A stretch of DNA of 64,000 bases, taken from NCBI RefSeq assembly GCF_040719145.1, contig NZ_JBFDUZ010000001.1:2914001-2978000 (forward strand). Reading direction: 5' to 3'. Below the pieces are notes generated by a model. It ran no database searches and was not told the origin of the DNA. It saw nothing but the letters and a program-made list of their open reading frames with translations. The position numbers were made by a program, and so were the translations under genes. Shown here one piece after another: positions 1 to 7,825 of this stretch. This DNA comes from Paenibacillus sp. JQZ6Y-1 (GTDB lineage: Bacteria > Bacillota > Bacilli > Paenibacillales > Paenibacillaceae). Position 1 is the stretch's first letter. Every line of letters begins with the position of its first letter.

Positions 1-928
1 CAATAATCGAGCGCAGCTTGCCTGCGTCGAATTTGCGTGCTTGTTCGCCAGCAATTTTGACAGCATACGGGTGTAGTCCAAGCTGGGAAGCAATTTGCTG
101 CTGCGAGTAGTTTTGCCCAGCCAGCTCTTTGACCTGTAGCATAATGCGAAATTGACGCGCAATCAGCGCAGCGATCTTGATCGGCTCCTCACGCTGCTTC
201 AACAAATCGTAAAAGATCGTCAGCGCCTGCTCTAAACGAACGGCTGCAATCTGCTCCACCAGAATGAATACATTCTGCTCCGTACTGCGGGCAACCAGCT
301 TCTGCACATCCTCTTCAGTAATCGTACCGCCACGCCCAGCATGCAGGCAAAGCTTGTCCATTTCCGCAGATAAAATGCCCAGCCCTGTACCCGCAGACTG
401 AACAAGCGCCTCAGCGGCAGCTTTGCTGCACTCACACTCCTGCTTTTTGGCGTGGCGAATCAACCACGCAAGCAGTTCCTCTGCACCCATCGGTTGAAAT
501 GGTAATATGCAGGCTTTGTTTTTTAGCGCTTTGACAACCTTTTTCCGCTCATCTAGCTTTTCGCCATTTACCCAGAATAGCAAAATCGAATAATCGACTG
601 GTTCTTCCATATAACGCAGCAGTGCTTCTGCTCGATGCTCTAGCTTACTGTTATCCTTGCCTGCTGTCAGTACCGACGAATCGCGTATAATCAGCAGCTT
701 ACGCGGTACCATAAATGGAATTTCTTCCGCTTCTTCGAGTACGGTTTCCAGCGCCGTTTCGGACAGATCGTACCGAGCGATGGCAAAGTCACGATGCTCC
801 GGCTCAATCAACTGATTGACGGTAAAGTCGATAAACTCACGAATTCTATATTTTTCCGCTCCGTAACATACATAAATGGATGCGGGATTGTTATTTTGAA
901 TATCCTTACTTGCCGTTTTCAAATCCAT
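1..928 (-). CDS. holA: DNA polymerase III delta subunit (HolA), 3' part cut off
   Basis: Subunit of the replicative clamp loader that opens the beta sliding clamp. The frame reads left from an ATG at 928 through about 309 codons to the window edge, so the C-terminus is missing; the usual length is about 340 residues. The start MDLKTASKDIQ is preceded by AGGAGGAACGTAAG, an ideal ribosome binding site. The segments IYVCYGAEKYRIREF near the N-terminus and FILVEQIA followed by LARQFRIMLQVKEL in the collar region are typical of the bacterial delta family. In B. subtilis holA also follows the comE genes. Here it is separated from comEC by a sigma/anti-sigma pair and a terminator, so it probably has its own promoter between 929 and 1004. 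Confidence 0.9.
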   Translation of the reverse strand, partial: MDLKTASKDIQNNNPASIYVCYGAEKYRIREFIDFTVNQLIEPEHRDFAIARYDLSETALETVLEEAEEIPFMVPRKLLIIRDSSVLTAGKDNSKLEHRAEALLRYMEEPVDYSILLFWVNGEKLDERKKVVKALKNKACILPFQPMGAEELLAWLIRHAKKQECECSKAAAEALVQSAGTGLGILSAEMDKLCLHAGRGGTITEEDVQKLVARSTEQNVFILVEQIAAVRLEQALTIFYDLLKQREEPIKIAALIARQFRIMLQVKELAGQNYSQQQIASQLGLHPYAVKIAGEQARKFDAGKLRSII

Positions 929-1004
929 CTTACGTTCCTCCTGACTTCGATATATGTATTGTAACGGAAAAATGTATCTCCGCAAAGGTTCCACATCGGT
1001 ATAA

Positions 1005-1047
1005 ACAACAAGGACCTTCCGGTATGATACCGGAAGGTCCTTGTTTC
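1005..1047 (-). terminator. Intrinsic terminator after the anti-sigma gene
   Basis: A long, nearly perfect inverted repeat: the left arm ACAAGGACCTTCCGGTAT pairs with ATACCGGAAGGTCCTTGT around a very short loop. It lies just past the end of the anti-sigma gene (stop at 1089) and before holA, so it most likely ends the sigma/anti-sigma transcript. Confidence 0.8.
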
Positions 1048-1088
1048 GACGCGATCCATCCATAAAGCGGATCGTTTATCGCGGCGAA

Positions 1089-2459
1089 TCAGTTGCCAAC
1101 TGTAATTTTGTACGTTTTGCTAATGCCGTTCTCGTTCACCTGATACGTAAATACTTTTCCATCATCTGACCATTTGCCACTGATCCACGTTCCTTTAAGC
1201 GGAATCGAGGATACAACGCTGCGACCGTTGACATTATCGGCGGCAATGCTATCCAGACGAAGTGTATTTTGCGTAGTCAGTACAACGGTGTAATCTGCGG
1301 ATGGCGATTTCCATTCCTGCTCGGTTTTTGGCGCGTTTACGCCAGCCGAGTTTGTAGAGCTGGAATCGTTGTTCGAAGTACCTGTTGTACCTGTCGGTGG
1401 GTTCGTCGACGTGGAATCTGTAGTTCCTGCCGATTTTGAACCAGCATCCGGCGCGACCAGACTCGGTTGTGTTTCTGGAGTAGACAGAATGCCTGCACTT
1501 TCATCCGTACCGGAAGCTTCCGGGTCGTTTGATGTAGAGTCTGTTCCACCAGATGTTGTCGAATCTGTTTTACCTGAACCGCTGTTCCCCTGATCCGTAG
1601 AAGCTGGAGGCGTAGTCGTATCCTGCTTCTCGGTCGATGGATCACTAGTATTCGATTTTGAAGTCGAACTGTCATCCTTGGTAATAGTCGAAGGAACTCC
1701 ACCGCGCTTGTCTGTAGACGATTCCTGCGATTGACTGCGATTACCGGTTGACTCGCTTGACGGAGGAGTCGTGTTCGTGTTGTTATCCTGCTTTTTCGGA
1801 GTATCCGAATCGGAAGGATTCTTTGTTGAAGTTTGTCCGTCAGAAGGCTCATTGGATGAACTTTCTGTACCCGTTGCATTGGACGGTTCCTTTTGGTCTT
1901 CCGATGATTGCTGTTGCTTTTCTTCATTGGTGGTCGAGTCAACCGAAGCATCTTTCTCTTCCGGGTTGCTGACACTGCCATTTTCTTCAGCCGTCTTATC
2001 CTGACTGTAGCTGTATGGCGATGCAGGCGATCCCGCATCGGTAAGTGTCTTCGGTTCATAACTCGCAATGGAAATACCAAGTACTACACCGGCGGCAACA
2101 ATCCCCCCGATTGTACGCACCGGCAAACGATCACGCCAGTTCCCACGCTGACGACGACGCTGTGCCAGTTCATCATTTTCGTCCTGTTGCGGTTCCATAA
2201 TTCCGATCTCAGCTGCACTCTCGGTGCGTCGTTCCGCATCCAATTGATCAAGCTGTGGCAAAATGGCATCCACCAGACTGTACTTTGGTTTTACATCAGG
2301 CAATTTTTCCAGACGCAGCGACAAAGCGGTCATGATCCGAAATGTCTCTGCTGCATCCGGGTTCTCGTCAATATAACGGAACAAAGCTTTGCTATCTTCC
2401 GCGCCCAGGTCACCGTCCAAATAGCGGCTCATCCATTCTTCCGCTACTTCACGTTTCAT
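1089..2459 (-). CDS. Membrane anti-sigma factor with long low-complexity ectodomain
   Basis: Probable anti-sigma factor that holds the ECF sigma factor encoded just upstream at the membrane. The first ~110 residues are cytoplasmic and helical (MKREVAEEWMSRYLDGDL...) and contain no Cys or His, so this is not the zinc-binding HxxxCxxC class. A single membrane segment follows at about residues 115-133 (GGIVAAGVVLGISIA). Then come about 240 residues very rich in Ser, Thr, Asn, Gln, Asp and Pro, which look like a disordered cell-wall-spanning spacer. The last ~70 residues look folded (YTVVLTTQNTLRLDSIAAD...). The start overlaps the sigma gene stop by 4 bp, indicating translational coupling. The role is inferred from topology and pairing; the ectodomain matches no family I recognise. 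Confidence 0.75.
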   Translation of the reverse strand: MKREVAEEWMSRYLDGDLGAEDSKALFRYIDENPDAAETFRIMTALSLRLEKLPDVKPKYSLVDAILPQLDQLDAERRTESAAEIGIMEPQQDENDELAQRRRQRGNWRDRLPVRTIGGIVAAGVVLGISIASYEPKTLTDAGSPASPYSYSQDKTAEENGSVSNPEEKDASVDSTTNEEKQQQSSEDQKEPSNATGTESSSNEPSDGQTSTKNPSDSDTPKKQDNNTNTTPPSSESTGNRSQSQESSTDKRGGVPSTITKDDSSTSKSNTSDPSTEKQDTTTPPASTDQGNSGSGKTDSTTSGGTDSTSNDPEASGTDESAGILSTPETQPSLVAPDAGSKSAGTTDSTSTNPPTGTTGTSNNDSSSTNSAGVNAPKTEQEWKSPSADYTVVLTTQNTLRLDSIAADNVNGRSVVSSIPLKGTWISGKWSDDGKVFTYQVNENGISKTYKITVGN

Positions 2460-3004
2460 CCAATCAATCCTCCTTTCTCATAGTCTGCTAGCAGACTTTG
2501 TAGTTGCTGGCGCGCGCGAAATAAATACGATTTTACCGTGTTCAGAGGTAAATCCAGGCAGTCCGCAATTTCGTTGTAGGATAAATCCTGAATATAGCGT
2601 AGTACGATCACCGTTCGATGATGCTCAGGCAGCTGATTGATCGCTTCCTGTACATCTTTGGATGTATAGGTACGCATCACCTGCTGCTCCACATCGTCAT
2701 GACCCTCAAACACCATCTCATGTTCCTCAATCGAAACCGTCGGCTTGCTTCGACGGAATTTATCAATGCAGATATTCGTAACAATCCGTTGCACCCAAGT
2801 TTTAAATTGTGCTTTTTCTTCGTAGGAACCAATTTTGGTATAGATGCGAATTAACGCCTCTTGAGCCGCATCCAGAGCATCTTGTTCATTGTTCAAAATA
2901 TAGTAAGCTGTTTTGTACACATGATGTTCTATCTCTCTTAATAGGGTGATTAGAGCATCTCGGTCTCCCTCTTGGGCGGCCTTGATGAGTCCCTGCTCCA
3001 CCAC
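2456..3004 (-). CDS. ECF-type RNA polymerase sigma factor
   Basis: Extracytoplasmic-function sigma factor of 182 residues, the usual size, with regions 2 and 4 only. Region 2 shows DALDAAQEALIRIYTKIGSY and FKTWVQRIVTNICIDKFRR. Region 4 shows LPEHHRTVIVLRYIQDLSYNEIADCL and LNTVKSYLFRARQQL, a helix-turn-helix. The start is a GTG at 3004, seven bases after GGAGAGGGGG; a second GTG follows directly and is equally possible. It is co-transcribed with the membrane anti-sigma factor downstream (4 bp overlap), the standard arrangement for envelope-stress ECF systems. The similarity is closest to the SigW/SigV-like group, but the exact group cannot be fixed by eye. Confidence 0.9.
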   Translation of the reverse strand: MVEQGLIKAAQEGDRDALITLLREIEHHVYKTAYYILNNEQDALDAAQEALIRIYTKIGSYEEKAQFKTWVQRIVTNICIDKFRRSKPTVSIEEHEMVFEGHDDVEQQVMRTYTSKDVQEAINQLPEHHRTVIVLRYIQDLSYNEIADCLDLPLNTVKSYLFRARQQLQSLLADYEKGGLIG

Positions 3005-3335
3005 GGAGGATCCCCCTCTCCTTACAACTCCTAGACGCAGATAGCGCCCTGATTGTTGCAGTATTTAATAAAATAATTTCAATTTATTGATTCAAAGCGA
3101 TAAGTGCCGCAAAACGCTATGATAAACACTTACCCTATGTAGGAATCATACGAATCCGGGCGGCATTTGGACTACTTGTTGGGAATAGTTTCCGGGTCAT
3201 ATGTCGAAACGTACTACAGATGTATCTAGGATACCAAAATCCGCTCTATTCGTCATCTTCTGTAAGGTTATGAGCAAACTACCTCAGCTAGACATACGAT
3301 ATTCATGCGTTCTCAAGTAAACGATGCAGAGAGCA
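3005..3335. other. Intergenic region upstream of the sigma gene and downstream of comEC
   Basis: 331 bases without a convincing gene. The minus strand must hold the sigma-gene promoter. A possible housekeeping -35 (TTGAAT) occurs in the AT-rich stretch at about 3060-3100, but the -10 is poor. I see no clear terminator for comEC here. Confidence 0.4.
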
Positions 3336-6287
3336 TTATGGTGACGGAAGCAGTGTACGGGTTTCCATTTTACCATTCGTATGGATCAGAATCTGAATCT
3401 CGCCCTGCTGATCCGTCCGAAAAATAGTAGAACCAGCGTGATGCAGACGATCCAGCACCTCGCTTTTCGGATGACCGTAGATATTGTTTACGCCTGCCGA
3501 AATCACCGATACTTGCGGTTTCCAATAGGACAGCCATTCGGAAGAAGTCGATGTTTTGCTGCCATGATGACCAACCTTTAATACATCAATCGGCGTGGAA
3601 AGAACCCCTGCTGCCATCGAATGAGCGTCGGTGTTCCGACTGGAGCGGGTTGCGAGCGATTGCAGATCATTCAAAACAGAACGCTCCTCTGTGAAATTGG
3701 CATCACCAGTGAATAGAAAATGACGTCCATAGATGTCCAGCATAAAGACAACAGAATATAGATTTTGATCTTCCTTACGTGGAAGTAAACGGGCTACAGG
3801 ATGAGTTGTAGCTTTGATAGTAATAGAATCATGTGTATTTTGCGTGTTCTTTTGCACATTTGTATTCGAAATTGTAGATAATTGTGAACGACTAGCTTCG
3901 TCGTTAATGAGCGTAGGCGAACTGGTGGATCGGGCAGGCGCAAGAAACGTCAGTGTTGTATGCAGATCCGGCTGTAGTTGCAGACCCGCTGATGCAGCGT
4001 ACATAGGAATGTGACGGTTCAGCAACGCCTGAATCAGTTTGTTTTGCTTATCGTCATCAGGTAAGGTGCCATTAAAAATAAACTGCTGCACTGGTATCTG
4101 CTCCGCTACCGCCAATAAGCCACCTGCATGATCCTGATCCCAGTGGGTGGACATAATGGCATCCAGCTCATGAACACCACGCTTTTTGAGCAGCGGTACG
4201 ATAAGCTTGGCGCCTACTTCATAAGGTTGCTTCCGTTCCCTCCACTCGTCGCCCGGCTTGCGAAAACGAACCGTACCACCACCATCTACCAAAATATGCT
4301 TGTTATCCGGTGTTGTAATCAAAATGCTGTCTCCCTGACCAATATCGAGAAATTGTACAATTGCTTCCTTGTTTTGTTGATAGGGAGAGGCGTTGTACCA
4401 GCTAGTTAGCATGATAATAAGTATACAGCCGAACAAAGGTAGGATTAGAAGTCTATTGCGCAACCACGGAATCTGCCAATGAAGTCCACGTTTACAAAAT
4501 AATGCAGCAACCGAGACTTTGATCAATCGACGTGACAAGGGAGATGGTTGTACTGATGGTTGTACTGATGGTTGTACTGATGGTTGTACTGATGGTTGTA
4601 CTGATGGTTGTACTGTGGATACTTGTGAGTGCTGATGAGTTATGTACCCACTCATCGCTTGTTCTTGAAGCCAATGGTGAATATCTCGGAAACAACGCAA
4701 AGCGATGTACAGCAATACATAATAAATCAAGATGCCAATGACACTTGGCGATGACCAGATGCTTAACATGCCCGGCATATCATCGAGCCAATCAATCCAT
4801 ATAAAGCACCAACGATTGAGCCATGATACTGCATGTCCTAGCCAGTACCCTGCCGGAAACCAAGCATAGCTGATCGCCAGTGCAAATGTACCGATAGGCA
4901 ACACCAGAATGCTGGACACTGGTACTAGCACAAGATTAGCAACAAATGATAATAACGAAAATTGGTTGAAATAATAAATTGTCAGTGGAAATGAAATCAA
5001 CTGTGCAACGATCGTGACCGACAATGCCGAAGCCAGCTTAAAAGGCAACCGACTCAACAAAGGCATAAACAACGGCACATACATAATCAAACCTGCTGTC
5101 ACAATAAATGAAAGCTGAAAGCTAATATTGAGCAAATAATACGGCTCATACAGCAGCATACCCCAACCAACTGCGCACAAAATATGTAATCCATCTTTTA
5201 ACTGTCCGCGTCCTGCCAAATACAATCCAATCATACCCATCAAACCGGCACGAATCGCAGATGGCGATGCTCCGGTGAGCAATACGTAGATTGGAAGCAG
5301 CAGCATCACGATATAACAAGCTGTTTCTTTACTTACTCTCAATGCACGTAATATCCACAACAATAAACCGGCATAGATTGCTACATGCAGTCCAGAAATA
5401 GCAAGAATATGTGTCAATCCCAGTCTTGAAAAGGAAGCAAAGGTTTCTGGATCGATATGATCCGTCAATCCGATTAGCAAGCCTTCCATATAGCCGCTAT
5501 CGAGCGGTTGAAATATGCGCTGCACTTGTAGCGCAAGTCGTTCCCGTGTATCATCGTTCCAAAGCAACACTCGACTCTGTATAGACGACCAAACGGACAA
5601 TGTTATATCAGATGTGCGTAGTGAAGAAGCTCCTTTCACATCAATGATCCAATGGATATGACTGAGCCTCAGATACTGTCGATAGTCAAAAGCTCCAAAA
5701 TTCCGCGCTCCACCTGCTTCTTTCCATGTTCCTTTGAGTTGAATGAGATCTCCACGTCGCCATTGTGCTGCTGTGATTAATTCCTTTTCTGCTGCAAGCT
5801 TGAGCTGTACCCATACGGTTTCGTGCTTCTTTAATTCCATGGATGTGAATGAGCTTGTTAACGAAGCATGGGATGACCTTGGTGATGTATGTAATCGATA
5901 CAATACTAGCGGAAACGTTACACGATCTCCGTCGATTTCTATAGGACCTGCAATTTCTCCCTCTACTTTAATCGGCTGATCAATCATGCGATCCGGTGTA
6001 GATTGCAACCATGTCGGTAGCTGACTCACATTGCGTTGATCATTCCCATGCCAATATACGGCGGCTATGATAAATAGAACTACCATAATAATCAATCCAC
6101 GATAATCCAATCGAAGTGGCAACCACATATACAGACTTAATATGAGCAACCCGCCAAGCAATAATATACCGCATATCACTGTCCAAAAGCCAATTTCATC
6201 CAATAATGCGGCACAGGTGTTACCAGCAGTCCACGTTGTAAAACCGACCACCAATGGTCGTTTGCTTTTATGTACCATATCATTCAT
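3336..6287 (-). CDS. comEC: ComEC/Rec2 competence DNA channel protein
   Basis: Polytopic membrane protein that forms the inner-membrane channel for single-stranded DNA during transformation. The order is: N-terminal hydrophobic segments and a DUF4131-like OB region; the competence transmembrane domain with LTHILAISGLHVAIYAG; a linker of six VQPS repeats; and a C-terminal metallo-beta-lactamase-like domain with FLDIGQGDSILI, STHWDQDHAGG, LFTGDA and VGHHGSKTSTS. I prefer the ATG at 6287 (MNDMVHKS, 983 aa), preceded by GAGGAAAGGG, over an upstream ATG at 6356 whose GGAG lies only two bases away. The metal-ligand motifs are intact, so a working nuclease-like domain is plausible. It follows comEB after a hairpin and a hexanucleotide repeat, so it may be partly uncoupled from comEA-comEB. 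Confidence 0.92.
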   Translation of the reverse strand: MNDMVHKSKRPLVVGFTTWTAGNTCAALLDEIGFWTVICGILLLGGLLILSLYMWLPLRLDYRGLIIMVVLFIIAAVYWHGNDQRNVSQLPTWLQSTPDRMIDQPIKVEGEIAGPIEIDGDRVTFPLVLYRLHTSPRSSHASLTSSFTSMELKKHETVWVQLKLAAEKELITAAQWRRGDLIQLKGTWKEAGGARNFGAFDYRQYLRLSHIHWIIDVKGASSLRTSDITLSVWSSIQSRVLLWNDDTRERLALQVQRIFQPLDSGYMEGLLIGLTDHIDPETFASFSRLGLTHILAISGLHVAIYAGLLLWILRALRVSKETACYIVMLLLPIYVLLTGASPSAIRAGLMGMIGLYLAGRGQLKDGLHILCAVGWGMLLYEPYYLLNISFQLSFIVTAGLIMYVPLFMPLLSRLPFKLASALSVTIVAQLISFPLTIYYFNQFSLLSFVANLVLVPVSSILVLPIGTFALAISYAWFPAGYWLGHAVSWLNRWCFIWIDWLDDMPGMLSIWSSPSVIGILIYYVLLYIALRCFRDIHHWLQEQAMSGYITHQHSQVSTVQPSVQPSVQPSVQPSVQPSVQPSPLSRRLIKVSVAALFCKRGLHWQIPWLRNRLLILPLFGCILIIMLTSWYNASPYQQNKEAIVQFLDIGQGDSILITTPDNKHILVDGGGTVRFRKPGDEWRERKQPYEVGAKLIVPLLKKRGVHELDAIMSTHWDQDHAGGLLAVAEQIPVQQFIFNGTLPDDDKQNKLIQALLNRHIPMYAASAGLQLQPDLHTTLTFLAPARSTSSPTLINDEASRSQLSTISNTNVQKNTQNTHDSITIKATTHPVARLLPRKEDQNLYSVVFMLDIYGRHFLFTGDANFTEERSVLNDLQSLATRSSRNTDAHSMAAGVLSTPIDVLKVGHHGSKTSTSSEWLSYWKPQVSVISAGVNNIYGHPKSEVLDRLHHAGSTIFRTDQQGEIQILIHTNGKMETRTLLPSP
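4543..4614. repeat. Six 12-bp tandem repeats inside comEC
   Basis: Six perfect copies of GATGGTTGTACT (plus strand). Read on the minus strand in frame they encode six VQPS units in the linker between the membrane and metallo-beta-lactamase-like domains. Because the unit is a multiple of three, copy-number change would lengthen or shorten the linker without a frameshift. Confidence 0.95.
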
Positions 6288-6339
6288 TTGCTGCGTATCC
6301 CTTTCCTCTATGTTGTTGCTTGTTGTACTTGTTATTGAA

Positions 6340-6403
6340 CATAGAAAAAGAACCATGGCTCCTGCGCTGCATCATATACAGCATGCTGGATTCATGGTTC
6401 TTC
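6340..6403 (-). terminator. Terminator-like hairpin between comEB and comEC
   Basis: Inverted arms AAGAACCATG (6348-6357) and CATGGTTCTT (6393-6402), with further partial pairing inside. On the minus strand the stem is followed by TTTTTCT. It sits between comEB and the comEC start, where it could lower comEC expression relative to comEA-comEB. Confidence 0.5.
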
Positions 6404-6455
6404 CATTGTGATTCCGTTTTGATTGCTTCGTGTACGGTTTAAACGACTGCGCTTA

Positions 6456-6545
6456 GTGCTGGTGCTGGTGCTGGTGCTGGTGCTGGTGCTGGTGCTGGTG
6501 CTGGTGCTGGTGCTGGTGCTGGTGCTGGTGCTGGTGCTGGTGCTG
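6456..6545. repeat. Microsatellite (GTGCTG)15
   Basis: Fifteen perfect copies of GTGCTG, 90 bases. On the minus strand it reads (CAGCAC)15. In the comEB reading frame, past the TAA stop at 6564-6566, this gives six codons (NHRIIS), then (QH)15, then a TAA stop at 6453-6455. The repeat starts immediately after that second stop, with no intervening codon. Confidence 0.97.
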
Positions 6546-6563
6546 ACTAATGATGCGATGATT

Positions 6564-7064
6564 TTAATCAATGACCACTGTTTCTTTTGGTGGTTCGTAT
6601 GATTGCAAGGAACGGAAAATAATGCCTTTTTGCTGCATCATGTCGTGTACTTTGCGTGTGTCTTTGGGATAGCTTCGGTGGTAGACAATTTCGACTACGC
6701 CGCTGTTTGCAAGCATATTAGCGCAGGTCCAGCATGGCTCGTCGGTTACGTATACGGTCGAGCCTTCGCGGTCGGCACGGTCGGTAAACAGTAGCAGATT
6801 TTGCTCGGCGTGAATGGTACGGATGCAGCGTTGTTTTTTGACCATCGTTTCTACACCGTCTACTTTGACTACTTCCACTTCTTCCGAGATCATACAGCCA
6901 TCCTCAGAGCAATCGGGTACGCCCATCGGTGCGCCGTTGTAGGCAGTACCGAGCAGCTTTTTCCCCTGTACGAGAACGGCACCGACATGCCGACGCGGAC
7001 AGCGTGAGCGTGTGGACACCATATGAGCGATATCCATAAAATATGTATCCCAATCTTTACGCAT
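6564..7064 (-). CDS. comEB: ComEB, deoxycytidylate (dCMP) deaminase
   Basis: Zinc-dependent deaminase converting dCMP to dUMP, a precursor for thymidylate synthesis, encoded in the late competence operon. At 166 residues it is typical in size. The zinc site is visible as HAEQN (HxE, with the catalytic Glu) and PCWTCANML (PCxxC). The N-terminal ISTRSRCPRRHVGAVLV-like segment (here VSTRSRCPRRHVGAV) is characteristic of this family. The ATG at 7064 has AAGGGGGAA upstream. It lies 23 bases after the comEA stop. Just past its stop the same frame continues through a (QH)15 repeat, which is odd and could be a lost or readthrough-encoded tail. Confidence 0.93.
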   Translation of the reverse strand: MRKDWDTYFMDIAHMVSTRSRCPRRHVGAVLVQGKKLLGTAYNGAPMGVPDCSEDGCMISEEVEVVKVDGVETMVKKQRCIRTIHAEQNLLLFTDRADREGSTVYVTDEPCWTCANMLANSGVVEIVYHRSYPKDTRKVHDMMQQKGIIFRSLQSYEPPKETVVID

Positions 7065-7087
7065 GTTGTATTTCCCCCTTAACCAAT

Positions 7088-7666
7088 TTACAGACTGACA
7101 TATGGTAACAGCTTGGCAAGCATTTTGCTGCCGATGCCTTTGACATTGTCAAGTTCATTAACATGTTGAAACGAACCGTGAGTATTGCGGTAATCGATAA
7201 TAGCCTGAGCTTTTTTGTCACCGATGCCGGGTAGTTCTGTTAGCTCTGCCAATCCGGCACGATTGATGCTGATTTTACCTTCCCCTTCGCTGACCGAGGA
7301 CGCTGGCTTCGTAGCTGATTGTGCAGAGTCGCTGGCTGATTGCGTCTGAGCACTTTCGCTTTGCGAAGAGACTGTATTGTTTGACGATGGAATACTTTCC
7401 TCTACAGGCACTGTATTTGAACCTGTATGATTTGCCGATGACTGTGAAGAGTTAGCAAGCGTTCGGCTTGCATCTTTTTCGATGTCGGAATCCGGTTCTC
7501 CTGCTTGTGTTGTAGTAGAAGCAGGTTCGATGCTGGCTGCGGCACGTTCATTTAACTGTACCCATTCTGTTCCTTGCTCCGGTTGCTGAGCTGCACCAAA
7601 CCAGATGAGCCCTACACCCAGTACAGCCAATATTGTAGCTATGATCGTTATTTTTGTTTTCATCAT
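7088..7666 (-). CDS. comEA: ComEA, competence DNA-binding receptor
   Basis: Membrane-anchored double-strand DNA receptor for transformation. One N-terminal membrane segment ([20 protein letters not shown]) is followed by a long Ser/Gln/Ala/Thr-rich spacer (about residues 45-125). The C-terminal tandem helix-hairpin-helix domain shows [19 protein letters not shown] and [19 protein letters not shown] chose the ATG at 7666 (192 aa), placed after AGGGGTG. A longer frame to 7795 would begin inside the leuS terminator and adds unlikely residues. It is the first gene of comEA-comEB-comEC. The leader carries two perfect stem-loops. Confidence 0.92.
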   Translation of the reverse strand: MMKTKITIIATILAVLGVGLIWFGAAQQPEQGTEWVQLNERAAASIEPASTTTQAGEPDSDIEKDASRTLANSSQSSANHTGSNTVPVEESIPSSNNTVSSQSESAQTQSASDSAQSATKPASSVSEGEGKISINRAGLAELTELPGIGDKKAQAIIDYRNTHGSFQHVNELDNVKGIGSKMLAKLLPYVSL

Positions 7667-7680
7667 TTGCACCCCTGTTG

Positions 7681-7742
7681 CTGGATATTCGGCGATTCCG
7701 TATATCCAGATTATTCTCCGTTCTTGATGTGAGTAAGAACGG
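7681..7742 (-). promoter_or_regulatory. Two perfect stem-loops in the comEA leader
   Basis: Arms CTGGATAT (7681-7688) with ATATCCAG (7702-7709), and CCGTTCTT (7718-7725) with AAGAACGG (7735-7742). Both are perfect 8-bp inverted repeats lying between the leuS terminator and the comEA ribosome binding site. They could be operators or RNA hairpins; the sequence alone does not decide. Confidence 0.45.
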
Positions 7743-7744
7743 GA

Positions 7745-7780
7745 GTATAAAACAGCGCCCCGGCAATATGCCGGAGCGCT
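7745..7780 (-). terminator. Intrinsic terminator after leuS
   Basis: On the minus strand the stem AGCGCTCCGGC / GCCGGGGCGCT is followed by GTTTTATA. It lies 46 bases past the leuS stop and separates leuS from comEA. Confidence 0.8.
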
Positions 7781-7825
7781 CAGTGGTGCTTCCACTTGAT
7801 CTAACCTATATACATCTAAGCAACA

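Noticed and set aside
1337..2080. 247-codon frame overlapping the anti-sigma gene
   Set aside because: It is an alternative frame of the low-complexity Ser/Thr-rich region, very rich in Arg, without a plausible start.
3005..3335. Self-regulated ECF promoter (GGAAAC -35) before the sigma gene
   Set aside because: A GGAAAC exists near 3188-3193 on the minus strand, but no CGT-type -10 lies 16-17 bases away.
4543..4614. Possible CRISPR or IS-end repeats
   Set aside because: The 12-base units are contiguous, in frame and coding within comEC.
6456..6545. Possible CRISPR array
   Set aside because: The units are direct 6-base repeats without spacers; it is a microsatellite.
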